Of a stretch of 64,000 nt of DNA, positions 42,417 to 51,513 are shown one piece after another. A program made the position numbers and the translations under genes. Source of the stretch: Catellatospora coxensis (GTDB taxonomy: Bacteria; Actinomycetota; Actinomycetes; Mycobacteriales; Micromonosporaceae); the NCBI RefSeq assembly GCF_016862635.1, contig NZ_BONI01000005.1:152145-216144 (forward strand), written 5' to 3'. Below the pieces are notes generated by a model. That model searched no databases and was not told the origin of the DNA. It saw only the letters and a list, made by a program, of their open reading frames with translations. How positions within the stretch are numbered: the first letter of the stretch is position 1; each line of letters opens with the position of its first letter.

Positions 42417-44320
42417 CCCCCGACGCCGGGATCGAGGGTGCCGGTGACGAACACGGCGTGCCAGAGGCAGAACGTCAGCACGGTCCAGACCTTGCGCGAG
42501 TGGTCGGCCTCGCCGGCCCGGTGCGCCTGCAGCAGCCCGTCCACGTAGGACAGGTCGATCAGGGCCCCGGCGCCGGAGGTGTGCAGGACGTGGCGGGCCC
42601 AGTGGTACATCGGGCCGGCCAGCCAGACGCGGGTCGGCGTGGGGAAGCCCATCTTCGGCCGGTCGACGATGGTCGGCGGCACGATCCGGCGCAGCGCCTG
42701 CCGCAGCGCGTGCTTGGTGACGCCCGGGCTGTGCCGGGGCAGCTTGAGCTCCAGCGGGATGCGGCGGGCCACCTCGAACACCTCCCGGTCCAGGAACGGC
42801 ACCCGCAGCTCCAGCGAGTGGGCCATGGACATGCGGTCGGCCTTGGTCAGGATGTCGCCGGGCAGCCAGGTGTGCAGGTCGACGAACTGCATCGCCGTCG
42901 AGTCGTCCAGCCCGGCCGCGGCCGCCTGCTCGTACAGCGGCGCGGTGACGTCGGTGAACCTGGCCGCACCGTCGTCACCGGGCAGCAGGCGCGCCAGCTC
43001 CCCGCCGTCGGTGAAGATGCGGGCGTTGCCGTTGAACCGCTCGCGCAGCGGTTTCGTGCCCCGCTCCAGAAAGCCGCGGCCCTTGACCCCTTCGGGAATG
43101 GCCCGGGAGACCGCCCGCAGTCCGCGCTGCACCGGATCGGGCAGGCTGGTCAGCGGTCGCAGCGACAGCGGCTCGCGGTAGATGGTGTAGCCGCCGAACA
43201 GCTCGTCCGCGCCCTCCCCCGACAGCACCACGGTGACGTCGCGGGCCGCGGTCCGGGCGAGGAAGTACAGCGGCACCAGGGACGGATCGGCCACGGGATC
43301 GTCCAGGTGCCACACGATCCGCGGCAGGGCCGCCATCACCTCCTCGGCGGTGACGGTGGTCGCCGTGCTGCGCACCCCGAGGAGCTCGGCGGACTCGCGG
43401 GCGACCTCGGTCTCGGAGTACCCGGCGATGTCGAAGCCGACGGTGAAGGTCTTCAGGTCGGGGTGGACCTCGCGGGCCAGCGCCACGATCGCGGTGGAGT
43501 CGATGCCGCTGGACAGGAACGCGCCGACCGGGACGTCCGAGCGCAGGTGCATCCGGACACTGTCGCGCAGCGTCTCGGCGATCTGCTCGTAGAGCCGCTG
43601 CGGAGCGGGTTCGGCCATCGGGGCGAACCGCGTCCGCAGGTACCGGCGTCGCCGCATGCCCTGGGCCGGGGTCCAGGTGAAGCACTCCGCCGCGGCCAGC
43701 CGTTCGACGCCGACGTCGAGGGTGCGCGGCTCCGGCACGTACTGGTAGGTCATGAAGTACTTGAGGCTGGCCGGGTCGATGCCCTGCGGTCCGGCGAGCG
43801 TGCCGGCCAGGAACGGCAGCAGTGCCTTCTTCTCGCTGGCCAGGTAGAGCCCGTCGCGGTCCTCCAGAAGGTACATCGGTTTGATGCCGAACTGGTCCCG
43901 GGCGCCGAATGCCTGCCTGGCCTGCCGGTCCCAGATCACGAAAGCGAACATGCCGCGCAGCCGGTCCAGCACCGTCTCGCCCCAGTAGTGGTAGCCGGCC
44001 ACGATGACCTCGGCGTCACCGTCGGTGCGGAACTCGGCCCCGCAGTCGCGCCGCAGCTCCTCGCGCAGCTCCAGGTAGTTGTAGATCTCGCCGTTGAAGG
44101 TGAGCACGTAACGGTCGTCGCGGTAGTACAGCGGTTCCTGCGACCCGGCCGGGTCGATGACGGCCAGTCGTTTGTGGCCGAACACCGCATCGCCGTCGAT
44201 GAGCACCACCCCGGTGTCGTCCGGGCCCCGGTGGTGCAGTCGCTGCAGCGATTCCGCGATCGGGTCGACCCGCGCGCCCGCGCACCCGTCCGAGCTGAAG
44301 TAAGCCAAGATTCCGCACAT
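42332..44320 (-). CDS. asnB: Asparagine synthase (glutamine-hydrolysing)
   Basis: A 662-aa enzyme that makes asparagine from aspartate, glutamine and ATP. Cys2 (MCGILAYF) is the glutaminase nucleophile. The class II amidotransferase half shows LHHRGPDDTG, FNGEIYNYLELREEL and FGIKPMY. The synthetase half carries the pyrophosphate motif SSGIDSTAI and SGEGADELFGGY, then MAHSLELRVPFLD. The length fits actinobacterial AsnB. The last 30 or so residues (beyond GTLDPGVGG) overlap the 3' end of the LacI gene, and may be a late extension. The start has GGGAGCGGCAGGA upstream. It is a single gene with an A/T-richer promoter region behind it. Confidence 0.95.
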   Translation of the reverse strand: MCGILAYFSSDGCAGARVDPIAESLQRLHHRGPDDTGVVLIDGDAVFGHKRLAVIDPAGSQEPLYYRDDRYVLTFNGEIYNYLELREELRRDCGAEFRTDGDAEVIVAGYHYWGETVLDRLRGMFAFVIWDRQARQAFGARDQFGIKPMYLLEDRDGLYLASEKKALLPFLAGTLAGPQGIDPASLKYFMTYQYVPEPRTLDVGVERLAAAECFTWTPAQGMRRRRYLRTRFAPMAEPAPQRLYEQIAETLRDSVRMHLRSDVPVGAFLSSGIDSTAIVALAREVHPDLKTFTVGFDIAGYSETEVARESAELLGVRSTATTVTAEEVMAALPRIVWHLDDPVADPSLVPLYFLARTAARDVTVVLSGEGADELFGGYTIYREPLSLRPLTSLPDPVQRGLRAVSRAIPEGVKGRGFLERGTKPLRERFNGNARIFTDGGELARLLPGDDGAARFTDVTAPLYEQAAAAGLDDSTAMQFVDLHTWLPGDILTKADRMSMAHSLELRVPFLDREVFEVARRIPLELKLPRHSPGVTKHALRQALRRIVPPTIVDRPKMGFPTPTRVWLAGPMYHWARHVLHTSGAGALIDLSYVDGLLQAHRAGEADHSRKVWTVLTFCLWHAVFVTGTLDPGVGGQLAPAGTGPVESRMTSSGVSSTWSASS

Positions 44321-44577
44321 TCCTGCCGCTCCCGTCCATCCGTCGCCCTGCTGGAAGCCGCTCCTCGATCAGCGCTCGGCGTCACATGGCTTAACGGAGG
44401 CTTGCTGAGCGAAGGTTGCAGGCCGCCTGGGATTCGGCTGGACGTGCGGTAGTGCCGTTGCGGCCCGGCGAACCGTAATACCATAAGGCAGTTAAGCGGA
44501 GAAAGCCCTTAAAACGGATGAACTCGACCAGCTGATTTCATTCGCGCACAGAATCCGCCACGGCAAAGGGGACACTC

Positions 44578-45774
44578 GTGCCTGCCAAGAGCAAGAAGAC
44601 AGCGATCCGGCCGTTCACCGTCGAGGTGCCGCAGTCGCAGCTCGACGACCTGCGTACGCGCATCGAAGCCATGCGATGGCCCGAGAAGGAGACCGTCGCC
44701 GACCTGACGCAGGGCGTGCAGCTCGCGACGATGCAGTCGCTCGCACGGTACTGGGCGGCCGACTACGACTGGCGCAGGTGCGAGGCACGCCTGAACTCGT
44801 ACCCGAACTTCATCACCGAGATCGACGGGCTGGACATCCACTTCATCCACGTCCGCTCCCAGCACGAGAACGCGCTGCCGCTCATCATCACGCACGGGTG
44901 GCCGGGGTCGATCGTCGAGCAGCTGAAGATCATCGAGCCGCTGACCGACCCCACCGCGCACGGCGGCAAGGCCGAGGACGCCTTCCACCTCGTCATCCCG
45001 TCGATGCCCGGCTACGGTTTCTCGGGCACGCCGAAGACCACCGGCTGGGGCCCCGACCACATCGGACGCGCCTGGGTGGAGCTGATGAAACGGCTCGGGT
45101 ACCACGAGTTCGCGGCGCAGGGCGGCGACTGGGGCGCGCTCATCGTCGACATGATGGGCGTGCAGGCGGCACCGGAGCTGCTCGGCATCCACACCAACAT
45201 GGCCGGCGCGGTGCCGCCCGAGATCGACAAGGCGGCGCTGGCGGGGGCCGAAGCGCCGTCCGGCCTGTCGGACGACGAACGCCACGCCTTCGACCAGCTC
45301 AGCTTCTTCTACGCGAAGGGCCTGGCGTACGCCCAGGAGATGGGCAACCGGCCGCAGACGCTGTACGGCATCGCGGACTCGCCGATCGGCCTGGCCGCCT
45401 GGATCCTCGACCACGACGCCCGCAGCACCGAGCTGATCGCGCGTGTCTTCCAGGGCAAGAAGGAGGGCCTGACCCGCGACGACGTGCTGGACAACATCAC
45501 GCTCTACTGGCTGACCAACACGGCGATCTCCGCCTCCCGCCTGTACTGGGAGAACAAGCTGGCGTTCTTCGCCCCGAAGGGGGTGAGCGTGCCCGTGGCG
45601 GTGAGCGCCTACCCGGACGAGATCTACTCGGCGCCGCGCAGCTGGGTCGAGCGGGCCTATCCCCAGCTGCTCCACTACAACAAGCTCGACAAGGGCGGCC
45701 ACTTCGCCGCCTGGGAGCAGCCGAAGTCGTTCACCGAGGAGCTGCGCGTCGGCCTGCGCCCGCTGCGCCACTGA
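44578..45774 (+). CDS. Epoxide hydrolase (microsomal-type, alpha/beta hydrolase)
   Basis: A 398-aa enzyme starting at GTG 44578. The N-terminal cap region (IRPFTVEVPQSQLDDLRTRI, ...MRWPE) is the EHN domain of microsomal-type epoxide hydrolases. The oxyanion motif is HGWPGS at 106-111 and the nucleophile is Asp184 in QGGDWG. The catalytic His is 375 in KGGHFAAWEQP. It should open epoxides to diols in the cytoplasm. The 257-bp upstream gap is A/T-rich near TTAAGCGGAGAAAGCCCTTA, with no clear terminator. Confidence 0.93.
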   Translation: MPAKSKKTAIRPFTVEVPQSQLDDLRTRIEAMRWPEKETVADLTQGVQLATMQSLARYWAADYDWRRCEARLNSYPNFITEIDGLDIHFIHVRSQHENALPLIITHGWPGSIVEQLKIIEPLTDPTAHGGKAEDAFHLVIPSMPGYGFSGTPKTTGWGPDHIGRAWVELMKRLGYHEFAAQGGDWGALIVDMMGVQAAPELLGIHTNMAGAVPPEIDKAALAGAEAPSGLSDDERHAFDQLSFFYAKGLAYAQEMGNRPQTLYGIADSPIGLAAWILDHDARSTELIARVFQGKKEGLTRDDVLDNITLYWLTNTAISASRLYWENKLAFFAPKGVSVPVAVSAYPDEIYSAPRSWVERAYPQLLHYNKLDKGGHFAAWEQPKSFTEELRVGLRPLRH

Positions 45775-45848
45775 GTCCGCGCCCTGCCTGCACAGGGCAA
45801 CCGGTGAACTAATGTCGACCGGTGGACAGCACACCGGAGGAGAGTTCG

Positions 45849-46676
45849 ATGCGGGTCGGCACGACCACGTCGGCGGACGGCACACCGATCACGGTGCACA
45901 CGACCGGCACCGGACCGGATGTGGTGATCCTGCACGACGGCAGCGTCCCGCGAGAGCACTACCACGGGCTGGCGGAGGCGCTGGAACACCGGTTCACCCT
46001 GCATCTCTACGACCGGCGCGACCTGGCCGGCGCGGCAGCCCTGCCGGACGGCTCCGACACCGTGGCGACCGACCTCGCCGACCTGTCGGCGGTGCTCCGG
46101 CACACCGGCGCCCGCAGCGTCCTCGGCCACGGCAGCGGCGGCTTCCTCGCCCTGCGCGCGGGACTGAACCTGCCGCTGTACCGGATCGCGGTGTACGACC
46201 CGATCCTGTCGGTGTCCGGCCGGCTCGCGTCGGATTTCCTCGACCCGCTGGAGCAGGCCGTGCGCAGCGGTGATCAGGCCCGAGCGCTGACCGTGCTGAG
46301 CCGGGGAACGCATCCCGACGGGCTCGCCGCCAAGCTGCCGTTCGGCCTGGCGCTGCAGCTCAACCGGCTGCTGCAGCGCACATCGAGCCGACGCGCCATG
46401 GCCGGCCTGCTGCCGACGGTGCTCCGGGAGATCCGCCGCGTCCGCGAACACGACGGGCCGCCCGCCGACTACGCCGGGATCACCGCCGAGGTCCTGCTCA
46501 CCGCCGGCGCCCGCAGCCCCGAGCACTTCGCCGAGAACTGCCGGACGCTGGCCGAGGCGATCCCCCACGGCCGGGCGGTCATCATCCCGGGAGCAGACCA
46601 CGACGCCGCCGTCGCCGCCCACGACGAGCTCGTCCGGCCCGTCTCCCGGTTCCTGGCGGGTGCACCGGTCGCGTAG
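45849..46676 (+). CDS. Alpha/beta hydrolase
   Basis: A 275-aa hydrolase from ATG 45849, which is preceded by [26 protein letters not shown] lies before the nucleophile elbow GHGSGGF (near residue 97), and a likely catalytic Asp/His lies in [13 protein letters not shown] and [10 protein letters not shown]. The family is broad (esterases, lipases, haloperoxidase-like), so no substrate is assigned. It follows the epoxide hydrolase by 74 bp on the same strand and may be co-expressed with it. Confidence 0.87.
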   Translation: MRVGTTTSADGTPITVHTTGTGPDVVILHDGSVPREHYHGLAEALEHRFTLHLYDRRDLAGAAALPDGSDTVATDLADLSAVLRHTGARSVLGHGSGGFLALRAGLNLPLYRIAVYDPILSVSGRLASDFLDPLEQAVRSGDQARALTVLSRGTHPDGLAAKLPFGLALQLNRLLQRTSSRRAMAGLLPTVLREIRRVREHDGPPADYAGITAEVLLTAGARSPEHFAENCRTLAEAIPHGRAVIIPGADHDAAVAAHDELVRPVSRFLAGAPVA

Positions 46677-46900
46677 CGCCGGAATCCGGCACCGCCGGTC
46701 GATGCCGTCGCCGACGCCGATCGCGCAGCGGCGCCCTGCGCGGTCCGTGCCCGAGATCCGTGCCCCGCCCCGTGCGGGCGATCCGTACCCGGTTCCGTGG
46801 TGGCCACGGATGCCGGACGGGGTGGTCGCGAGCGAAGCTGAAGCACGAACAACCCGCCGCCACGGCACCGGACACCGCACCTGAGCTGAGGAGAACCGCC

Positions 46901-47374
46901 ATGAAGGCCACGAAGACTGCTGCCACCGGCACCGCGCCCGCCGCGAAGTACGACGGGTTCACCGACGAGGAGCGCGGTGCGATGAAGGACCGCGCGGCGG
47001 AGCTGAAGGCCGCCACGCGCCGCAGCCCCCGTGGCGCGAAGGCCGACGAGGAGAGCGCCGTCCTGGAGAAGATCGCCGAGATGCCCGAGGCGGACCGGGT
47101 GATGGCCGAGCGGATCCACGCGATCGTCAAGGAGAGCGCCCCGGAGCTGGCACCCCGCCTCTGGTACGGCATGCCCGCCTACACCCGCGACGGCAAGGTG
47201 CTCTGCTTCTTCCAGAACTCGCAGAAGTTCAAGACGCGGTACGCCACGCTCGGCTTCAACGATGTCGCGAACCTCGACGACGGCACGGTCTGGCCGACGG
47301 CGTACGCGCTGACCCGGCTGACCGCCGACGACGAGGCCCGGATCGCTGCGCTGCTGAAGAAGGCCGTGAGCTGA
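46901..47374 (+). CDS. DUF1801 domain-containing protein
   Basis: A 157-aa protein whose core ([31 protein letters not shown], near residues 82-112) is the DUF1801/YdhG-like domain. The N-terminus is a Lys/Ala-rich helix ([20 protein letters not shown]). DUF1801 proteins are small soluble proteins of poorly known role. The start ATG 46901 is preceded by GAGGAGAACC. The 224-bp gap before it contains one small hairpin (CCGTGG-TGG-CCACGG). Confidence 0.87.
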   Translation: MKATKTAATGTAPAAKYDGFTDEERGAMKDRAAELKAATRRSPRGAKADEESAVLEKIAEMPEADRVMAERIHAIVKESAPELAPRLWYGMPAYTRDGKVLCFFQNSQKFKTRYATLGFNDVANLDDGTVWPTAYALTRLTADDEARIAALLKKAVS

Positions 47375-47427
47375 CCGCCGCGGCCCGTCGTGCCGGAACG
47401 TGTTCGGCGACCGATGCCGTCGCCGGT

Positions 47428-47754
47428 TCAGGCCGCGACGTCCCGGGCGCCCGGATGACCGGTGCGGGTCACCCCCGGCTGCAGCGCGCACCGGCGTGCG
47501 GCGGTGCCCGCGCCCACGGCGGCGAACAGCGCGATCAGGCCGCCGCCGAGCCATCCCACCAGCAACAGGAAGATCGCCAGCAGCACGGCCGCGGCGGCCA
47601 GCGCGAAGCCGAGCCGGGCCGCGGTGCGCCTGCGGTACTCCACGGGCGGGCACACCACTCCCGTGCTCAGGCCCATCACGAAAACCGGGTCGCCGGCGCG
47701 GGTCTGCGCGGCCAGCTCTTCGAGAAGTGCCTGCTCCTCCGGACGCAGTGACAT
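47428..47754 (-). CDS. DUF3040 membrane protein
   Basis: A 108-aa protein beginning MSLRPEEQALLEELAAQTRAGDPVF, the recognisable start of DUF3040 proteins, followed by two hydrophobic segments (LGFALAAAAVLLAIFLLLV, LIALFAAVGAGTAARR). The family is confined to actinomycetes; the function is unknown. I chose ATG 47754 over upstream starts because the family begins there and GAGGTGG is placed suitably. Confidence 0.87.
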   Translation of the reverse strand: MSLRPEEQALLEELAAQTRAGDPVFVMGLSTGVVCPPVEYRRRTAARLGFALAAAAVLLAIFLLLVGWLGGGLIALFAAVGAGTAARRCALQPGVTRTGHPGARDVAA

Positions 47755-47915
47755 CGCCGCCACCTCTTCCTGTCGCCTGTGCCGCAGTACTACCCAGCCC
47801 AGGCGGTCCCATACCACTCAGGAAGGACCGAACATCCCGCGCCTGACCTGAGCGCCCGGTTTGGCCGCGGCCGCCCGCGGGGTACGGCTGAGGCATCGAC
47901 AGCAGGAGGCAGAAG

Positions 47916-48050
47916 ATGACCGACCCGCGTGATCCTGTGCAGCCGGTGCCCATGCCGGAGCCGCCCTTGCCGGCTCCCCCACCGACGCCGCCGCCGACGC
48001 CGCCGAACCCGTCACCCGTCCCGCCGCCGGTGCCGCCACCGCCCATGTGA
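47916..48050 (+). CDS. Proline-rich small peptide (44 aa)
   Basis: The ATG at 47916 has GGAGG 7 bases upstream, a near-ideal ribosome site. The product is MTDPRDPVQPVPMPEPPL followed by runs of proline with T, N, S and V, ending PPPM. About half of the residues are proline, so it should be an extended, disordered peptide. I recognise no family. The strong ribosome site is the main support, since composition alone would not be convincing. Confidence 0.5.
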   Translation: MTDPRDPVQPVPMPEPPLPAPPPTPPPTPPNPSPVPPPVPPPPM

Positions 48051-48112
48051 CCGGCCCTCCCGCGAGCCGGCCCGGCGAGCGCGCATCGCCGACGGCCATC
48101 CCGGTTTGTCAT

Positions 48113-48173
48113 AGACGTTGGCCTATCACATCGACTCCGGCGCACGGATTCTCGATGTGATAGGCCACCGTCT
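48113..48173. repeat. Long inverted repeat upstream of the SARP-type gene
   Basis: TGGCCTATCACATCGA (48119) is perfectly mirrored by TCGATGTGATAGGCCA (48152-48167) across 17 bases. The outer AGACG/CGTCT continue the pairing after one mismatch, giving 21 of 22 pairs. It begins 63 bp after the proline-rich gene and ends 94 bp before the SARP start. There is no T-run, so it may be a terminator or a large operator. Confidence 0.8.
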
Positions 48174-48266
48174 GTAGAAGGCGGGCCGTCGGCGGTGCCG
48201 CGTGACGTGCGAGACCGTCGGGGTCGGCACCGGTGATTAGGATGGCGCCGTGGACACCGCGGCCTC

Positions 48267-51200
48267 ATGATCCAGCACGTTTCCGTGCCGGGGCTGAGCG
48301 TGGGCGTTCTCGGGCGGCTGGAGATCCGGCTGGCGGGCCGCCCCGTCACCGTCGGCAGCCGCAAGCAGCGGGCGCTGCTGTCGCTGCTGCTGATCCGCCC
48401 CGACCGGTTCGCCACCGTCGACTGGCTGACCGACGCGCTGTGGGACAGCGCGCCCCCACCCAGCGCCGAGACCACCCTGCGCACCCACGTCGCCGGGCTG
48501 CGGCGTGCCCTGGAACCCGACCGGGCGACGGGGGCCGAGCCCGTGACGCTGCGCAGCCGCGATGGCGGATACCTGCTCAACCTGCCTGACGCCGCCCTGG
48601 ACGCCGCCCGCTTCACGGCGCTAACCAGGCACGCGGCCGGCGCGCACGCCGCGGGCGACGCGGCCGCCGCCGAGCGGGACTACCTCGCGGCGCTGCGGCT
48701 CTGGCGGGGCGAGCCGCTGCCGGACGTCGCGGACCTGGCCGCCGCGCAACCCGAACTCGCCCGCCTGCACGGCTTGCGGTTACGCGCCGAGGAGGGCCGG
48801 CTCGCCGCGGCCGTCGACGCGGGCGGCCACCTGCGGGTGCTGGCCGAGCTGCAGGCGTTCGCGGCGGCTCACCCGCTGCGCGAGGACGCGTGCGCCCAGC
48901 TGATGCTCGCGCTGTACCGGTGCGGCCGCCAGGCCGACGCGCTGGCCGTGTACGCCGACGCGCACCGGCTGCTGGCCGGCGAGCACGGCCTGGACCCCGG
49001 GGAACGGCTGCGCGCCGTGCACCGGGCCATCCTGGCGCAGGACCCGGCGCTGGACGCCCCGAGCGCGGTGATCCGGTCGTCCGTATCCGCGACGACCGCA
49101 CCGCTCGGCCGGGCCGCCGAGCTGGACACGCTGGCCGCCGCCGTCGCCGGGGCGGTCGGCGGCGCGGGGCGGGTCGCGCTGGTGGTCGGCGAAGCGGGCA
49201 TCGGCAAGACCACGCTGGTCGCGCAGGCTGCGGCGGCGGCCGGCCGCGGCACGCCGGTCGTCAGGGCGCGCTGCCCCGCGGTGGGCCAGGCCCCGCCGTT
49301 CTGGATCTGGATCCAGGTGGTCGGCGAGCTGGCCGGGACAGCGGGCTCAGGCGACACTGCTTTGTCCGCGCTGGGCGCGCAGGCACCGGAGCACGGCCCC
49401 GGCGCCGACCCCACGGCACGGTTCCGGCTGTACGAGGCCGTAGCGCGGCTGATCACGTCCGCGGCGCGGGAACGCGGCCTGCTGGTGGTGCTCGACGACC
49501 TGCACGCCGCGGACCCCGACTCGCTCCTGCTGCTGCGCTACCTGGCCGGGGCGCTGGCCTCGACCCGGGCGCTGGTGCTGGCCACGACGCGGCCGTACCA
49601 GCACGATCCGGGGCTGGTCGCGACCACGGCAGAGCTGGCCCGCACGCCCGGCTTCACCCGGCTGGATCTGGCCGGCCTGGACGAGGCCGCGATCGCGGCG
49701 CTGGCCCGCCGGGAGACGGGCGCGGACCCGCTGCCGGGCACGGTCGCGGCCCTGGCCGGGCGTACCGGCGGCAACCCGTTCTTCGTCACCGAGCTGCTGC
49801 GCCACGGCGGCGCGGGCGAGCTGCCGCCGACCATCCGGGACACGCTGTGCCTGCGGCTGGACGCGATGACGGCCGCGACGCGGCAGTGCCTGGACGTGCT
49901 CGCCGTCGCCGGGCACGGCATGGAGCTGCGGGTGCTGGCCGACGTGCTGGGCCGCCCGGCCGGGACGGTGGCTGAGGACCTGCTGCCCGCGTACGCGGCC
50001 CGGCTGGTGGCCGAGGAGGCGCCGGGCCGGGCCGGGTTCGCGCACCCGCTGTTCACCGAGGCCGGATACGCGGCACTGACGCCACCGCGACGGGCGGTGC
50101 TGCATGCCCGGCTGGCGGGCGCGCACGAGCGGCTCGGCACGGCGGCGCCCGCCGAGATCGCCTACCACTACGGCCGCTGCGCGGGGCTGGGCCACGACGG
50201 CGACCACCTGCGCTGGCTGCTGCGCGCGGCCGACGACGCCACGCGGCGGCTGGCCTACGAGGACGCGCTGGCCCATCTCGACCTGGCCGCCGACCGGCTG
50301 GCCGGCAGCGCGGCAACCGCCGCCGAGGAGCTGTCGGTGCACCTGCGGCGGGCGGCGCTGCTGCAGGTCACCGTCGGCATCGGCAGCGACGCCGTCGACC
50401 GGGCCTGTGTACGCGCCCGCGAGCTGCTCGACCTCGTCCCGGCGGAGACGGACCTCGCCTCGGCCCGCTGGGTGCTCGGCGAGCTGGCCGCGAACCGGGC
50501 CGAGTACGTAATCTGCCTGGAGCTGGCCGAGCCGCTGGCGGCCGACGACGACCCGCTGACCCGCGCGGCGGGCTGCTACCTGCTCGGCTCGGCCTGCTAC
50601 TTCCTGGGCCGGCTGGCCGAGGCGGACGCGTACTTGAGCACGTCGGCGCGGCTGCTGTCCGGGATGGATCCGCGGGTGCTGGGCCGGGAGGTGGCGCGGC
50701 GGCCGGCGCTGGCCGCGTACAACTTCCGGGCGCTGGTGCGGTCGCTGCGCGGCGAGCGGGCCGCCGCCGACGCCGACCTCGCCGCCGCGGCGGCGCTGGC
50801 GGACCGGCTCGACGACCCGTACGGCCGGGCCAACGCACGGCTGTACGCCGCCTGGCTGGAGCTGCAGGAACTCGACGCGCCGGCCGGGCACGCCGCCGCG
50901 CTGCGCTTCCGTGAGCTGGGCCTGGCCCACGGGATGCCGCACTTCGTGACCACGGCCGAGGTGTTCGCGGCCTGGTCGGCGGTGTACGCCGGAGACGCCG
51001 GCCAGCGGCCCCGGATGCGCGCGGCGTACGAGTCGCTGTACCGGCTGGGTCTGCGCGCCACCCGCACGGTCACCCTCAGCGCGATGGCCAACGCGCACCT
51101 GGCCGTCGGCGACCGCGCCGGCGCGGCGGCGCTGGCGGCGGAGGGCCTGGCCCTGGCGGAACGCACCGGCGAGCGCGTGATGCTCGCCGAACTGCTGCGG

Positions 51201-51317
51201 GTGTGCGCAGTCGCGACAGCCGACCGGGACAGGTTGCACACGGCCGCCGCCGTCGCCGCCGAGCAGGGTGCGGGGCTGCTCTCGGCGCGGGTGGCCGCGT
51301 CCGCGGAGCTGCTGTAG
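48267..51317 (+). CDS. SARP/AfsR-like regulator with BTAD and ATPase domains, 1016 aa
   Basis: The N-terminal winged helix (VGVLGRLEIRLAGRPVTVG, RKQRALLSLLLIRPDRF) and a bacterial transcriptional activation (BTAD) domain from about 100 to 245 define a SARP regulator. An AAA-type ATPase follows with Walker A (GEAGIGKTT) and Walker B (LLVVLDDLHAADPDSLLLL). The C-terminal part is TPR-like. This is the AfsR/large-SARP layout. These proteins activate secondary metabolism or developmental genes in response to nucleotide or signal levels. The gene is followed by an FAD aromatic hydroxylase, a possible target. No biosynthetic core enzymes are in the window. Confidence 0.93.
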   Translation: MIQHVSVPGLSVGVLGRLEIRLAGRPVTVGSRKQRALLSLLLIRPDRFATVDWLTDALWDSAPPPSAETTLRTHVAGLRRALEPDRATGAEPVTLRSRDGGYLLNLPDAALDAARFTALTRHAAGAHAAGDAAAAERDYLAALRLWRGEPLPDVADLAAAQPELARLHGLRLRAEEGRLAAAVDAGGHLRVLAELQAFAAAHPLREDACAQLMLALYRCGRQADALAVYADAHRLLAGEHGLDPGERLRAVHRAILAQDPALDAPSAVIRSSVSATTAPLGRAAELDTLAAAVAGAVGGAGRVALVVGEAGIGKTTLVAQAAAAAGRGTPVVRARCPAVGQAPPFWIWIQVVGELAGTAGSGDTALSALGAQAPEHGPGADPTARFRLYEAVARLITSAARERGLLVVLDDLHAADPDSLLLLRYLAGALASTRALVLATTRPYQHDPGLVATTAELARTPGFTRLDLAGLDEAAIAALARRETGADPLPGTVAALAGRTGGNPFFVTELLRHGGAGELPPTIRDTLCLRLDAMTAATRQCLDVLAVAGHGMELRVLADVLGRPAGTVAEDLLPAYAARLVAEEAPGRAGFAHPLFTEAGYAALTPPRRAVLHARLAGAHERLGTAAPAEIAYHYGRCAGLGHDGDHLRWLLRAADDATRRLAYEDALAHLDLAADRLAGSAATAAEELSVHLRRAALLQVTVGIGSDAVDRACVRARELLDLVPAETDLASARWVLGELAANRAEYVICLELAEPLAADDDPLTRAAGCYLLGSACYFLGRLAEADAYLSTSARLLSGMDPRVLGREVARRPALAAYNFRALVRSLRGERAAADADLAAAAALADRLDDPYGRANARLYAAWLELQELDAPAGHAAALRFRELGLAHGMPHFVTTAEVFAAWSAVYAGDAGQRPRMRAAYESLYRLGLRATRTVTLSAMANAHLAVGDRAGAAALAAEGLALAERTGERVMLAELLRVCAVATADRDRLHTAAAVAAEQGAGLLSARVAASAELL

Positions 51318-51513
51318 CGGGCACCCGCCGGTCCCGCGGCGACTTCACCCGCACGCGCGTGCCCGCTGTCGCCCTGGTGCCCTCGGCCCGGCTCCCCCGC
51401 GGCGACGTGCGCGGCGGTGGCATGCGGGCGCGCCCTCCACGCGGACTCCACGCCGCCTCCACGCCGGAGTGGTCCGCTGGACGGGCACCGATCCCCCACG
51501 TGAAGGAGTCACC

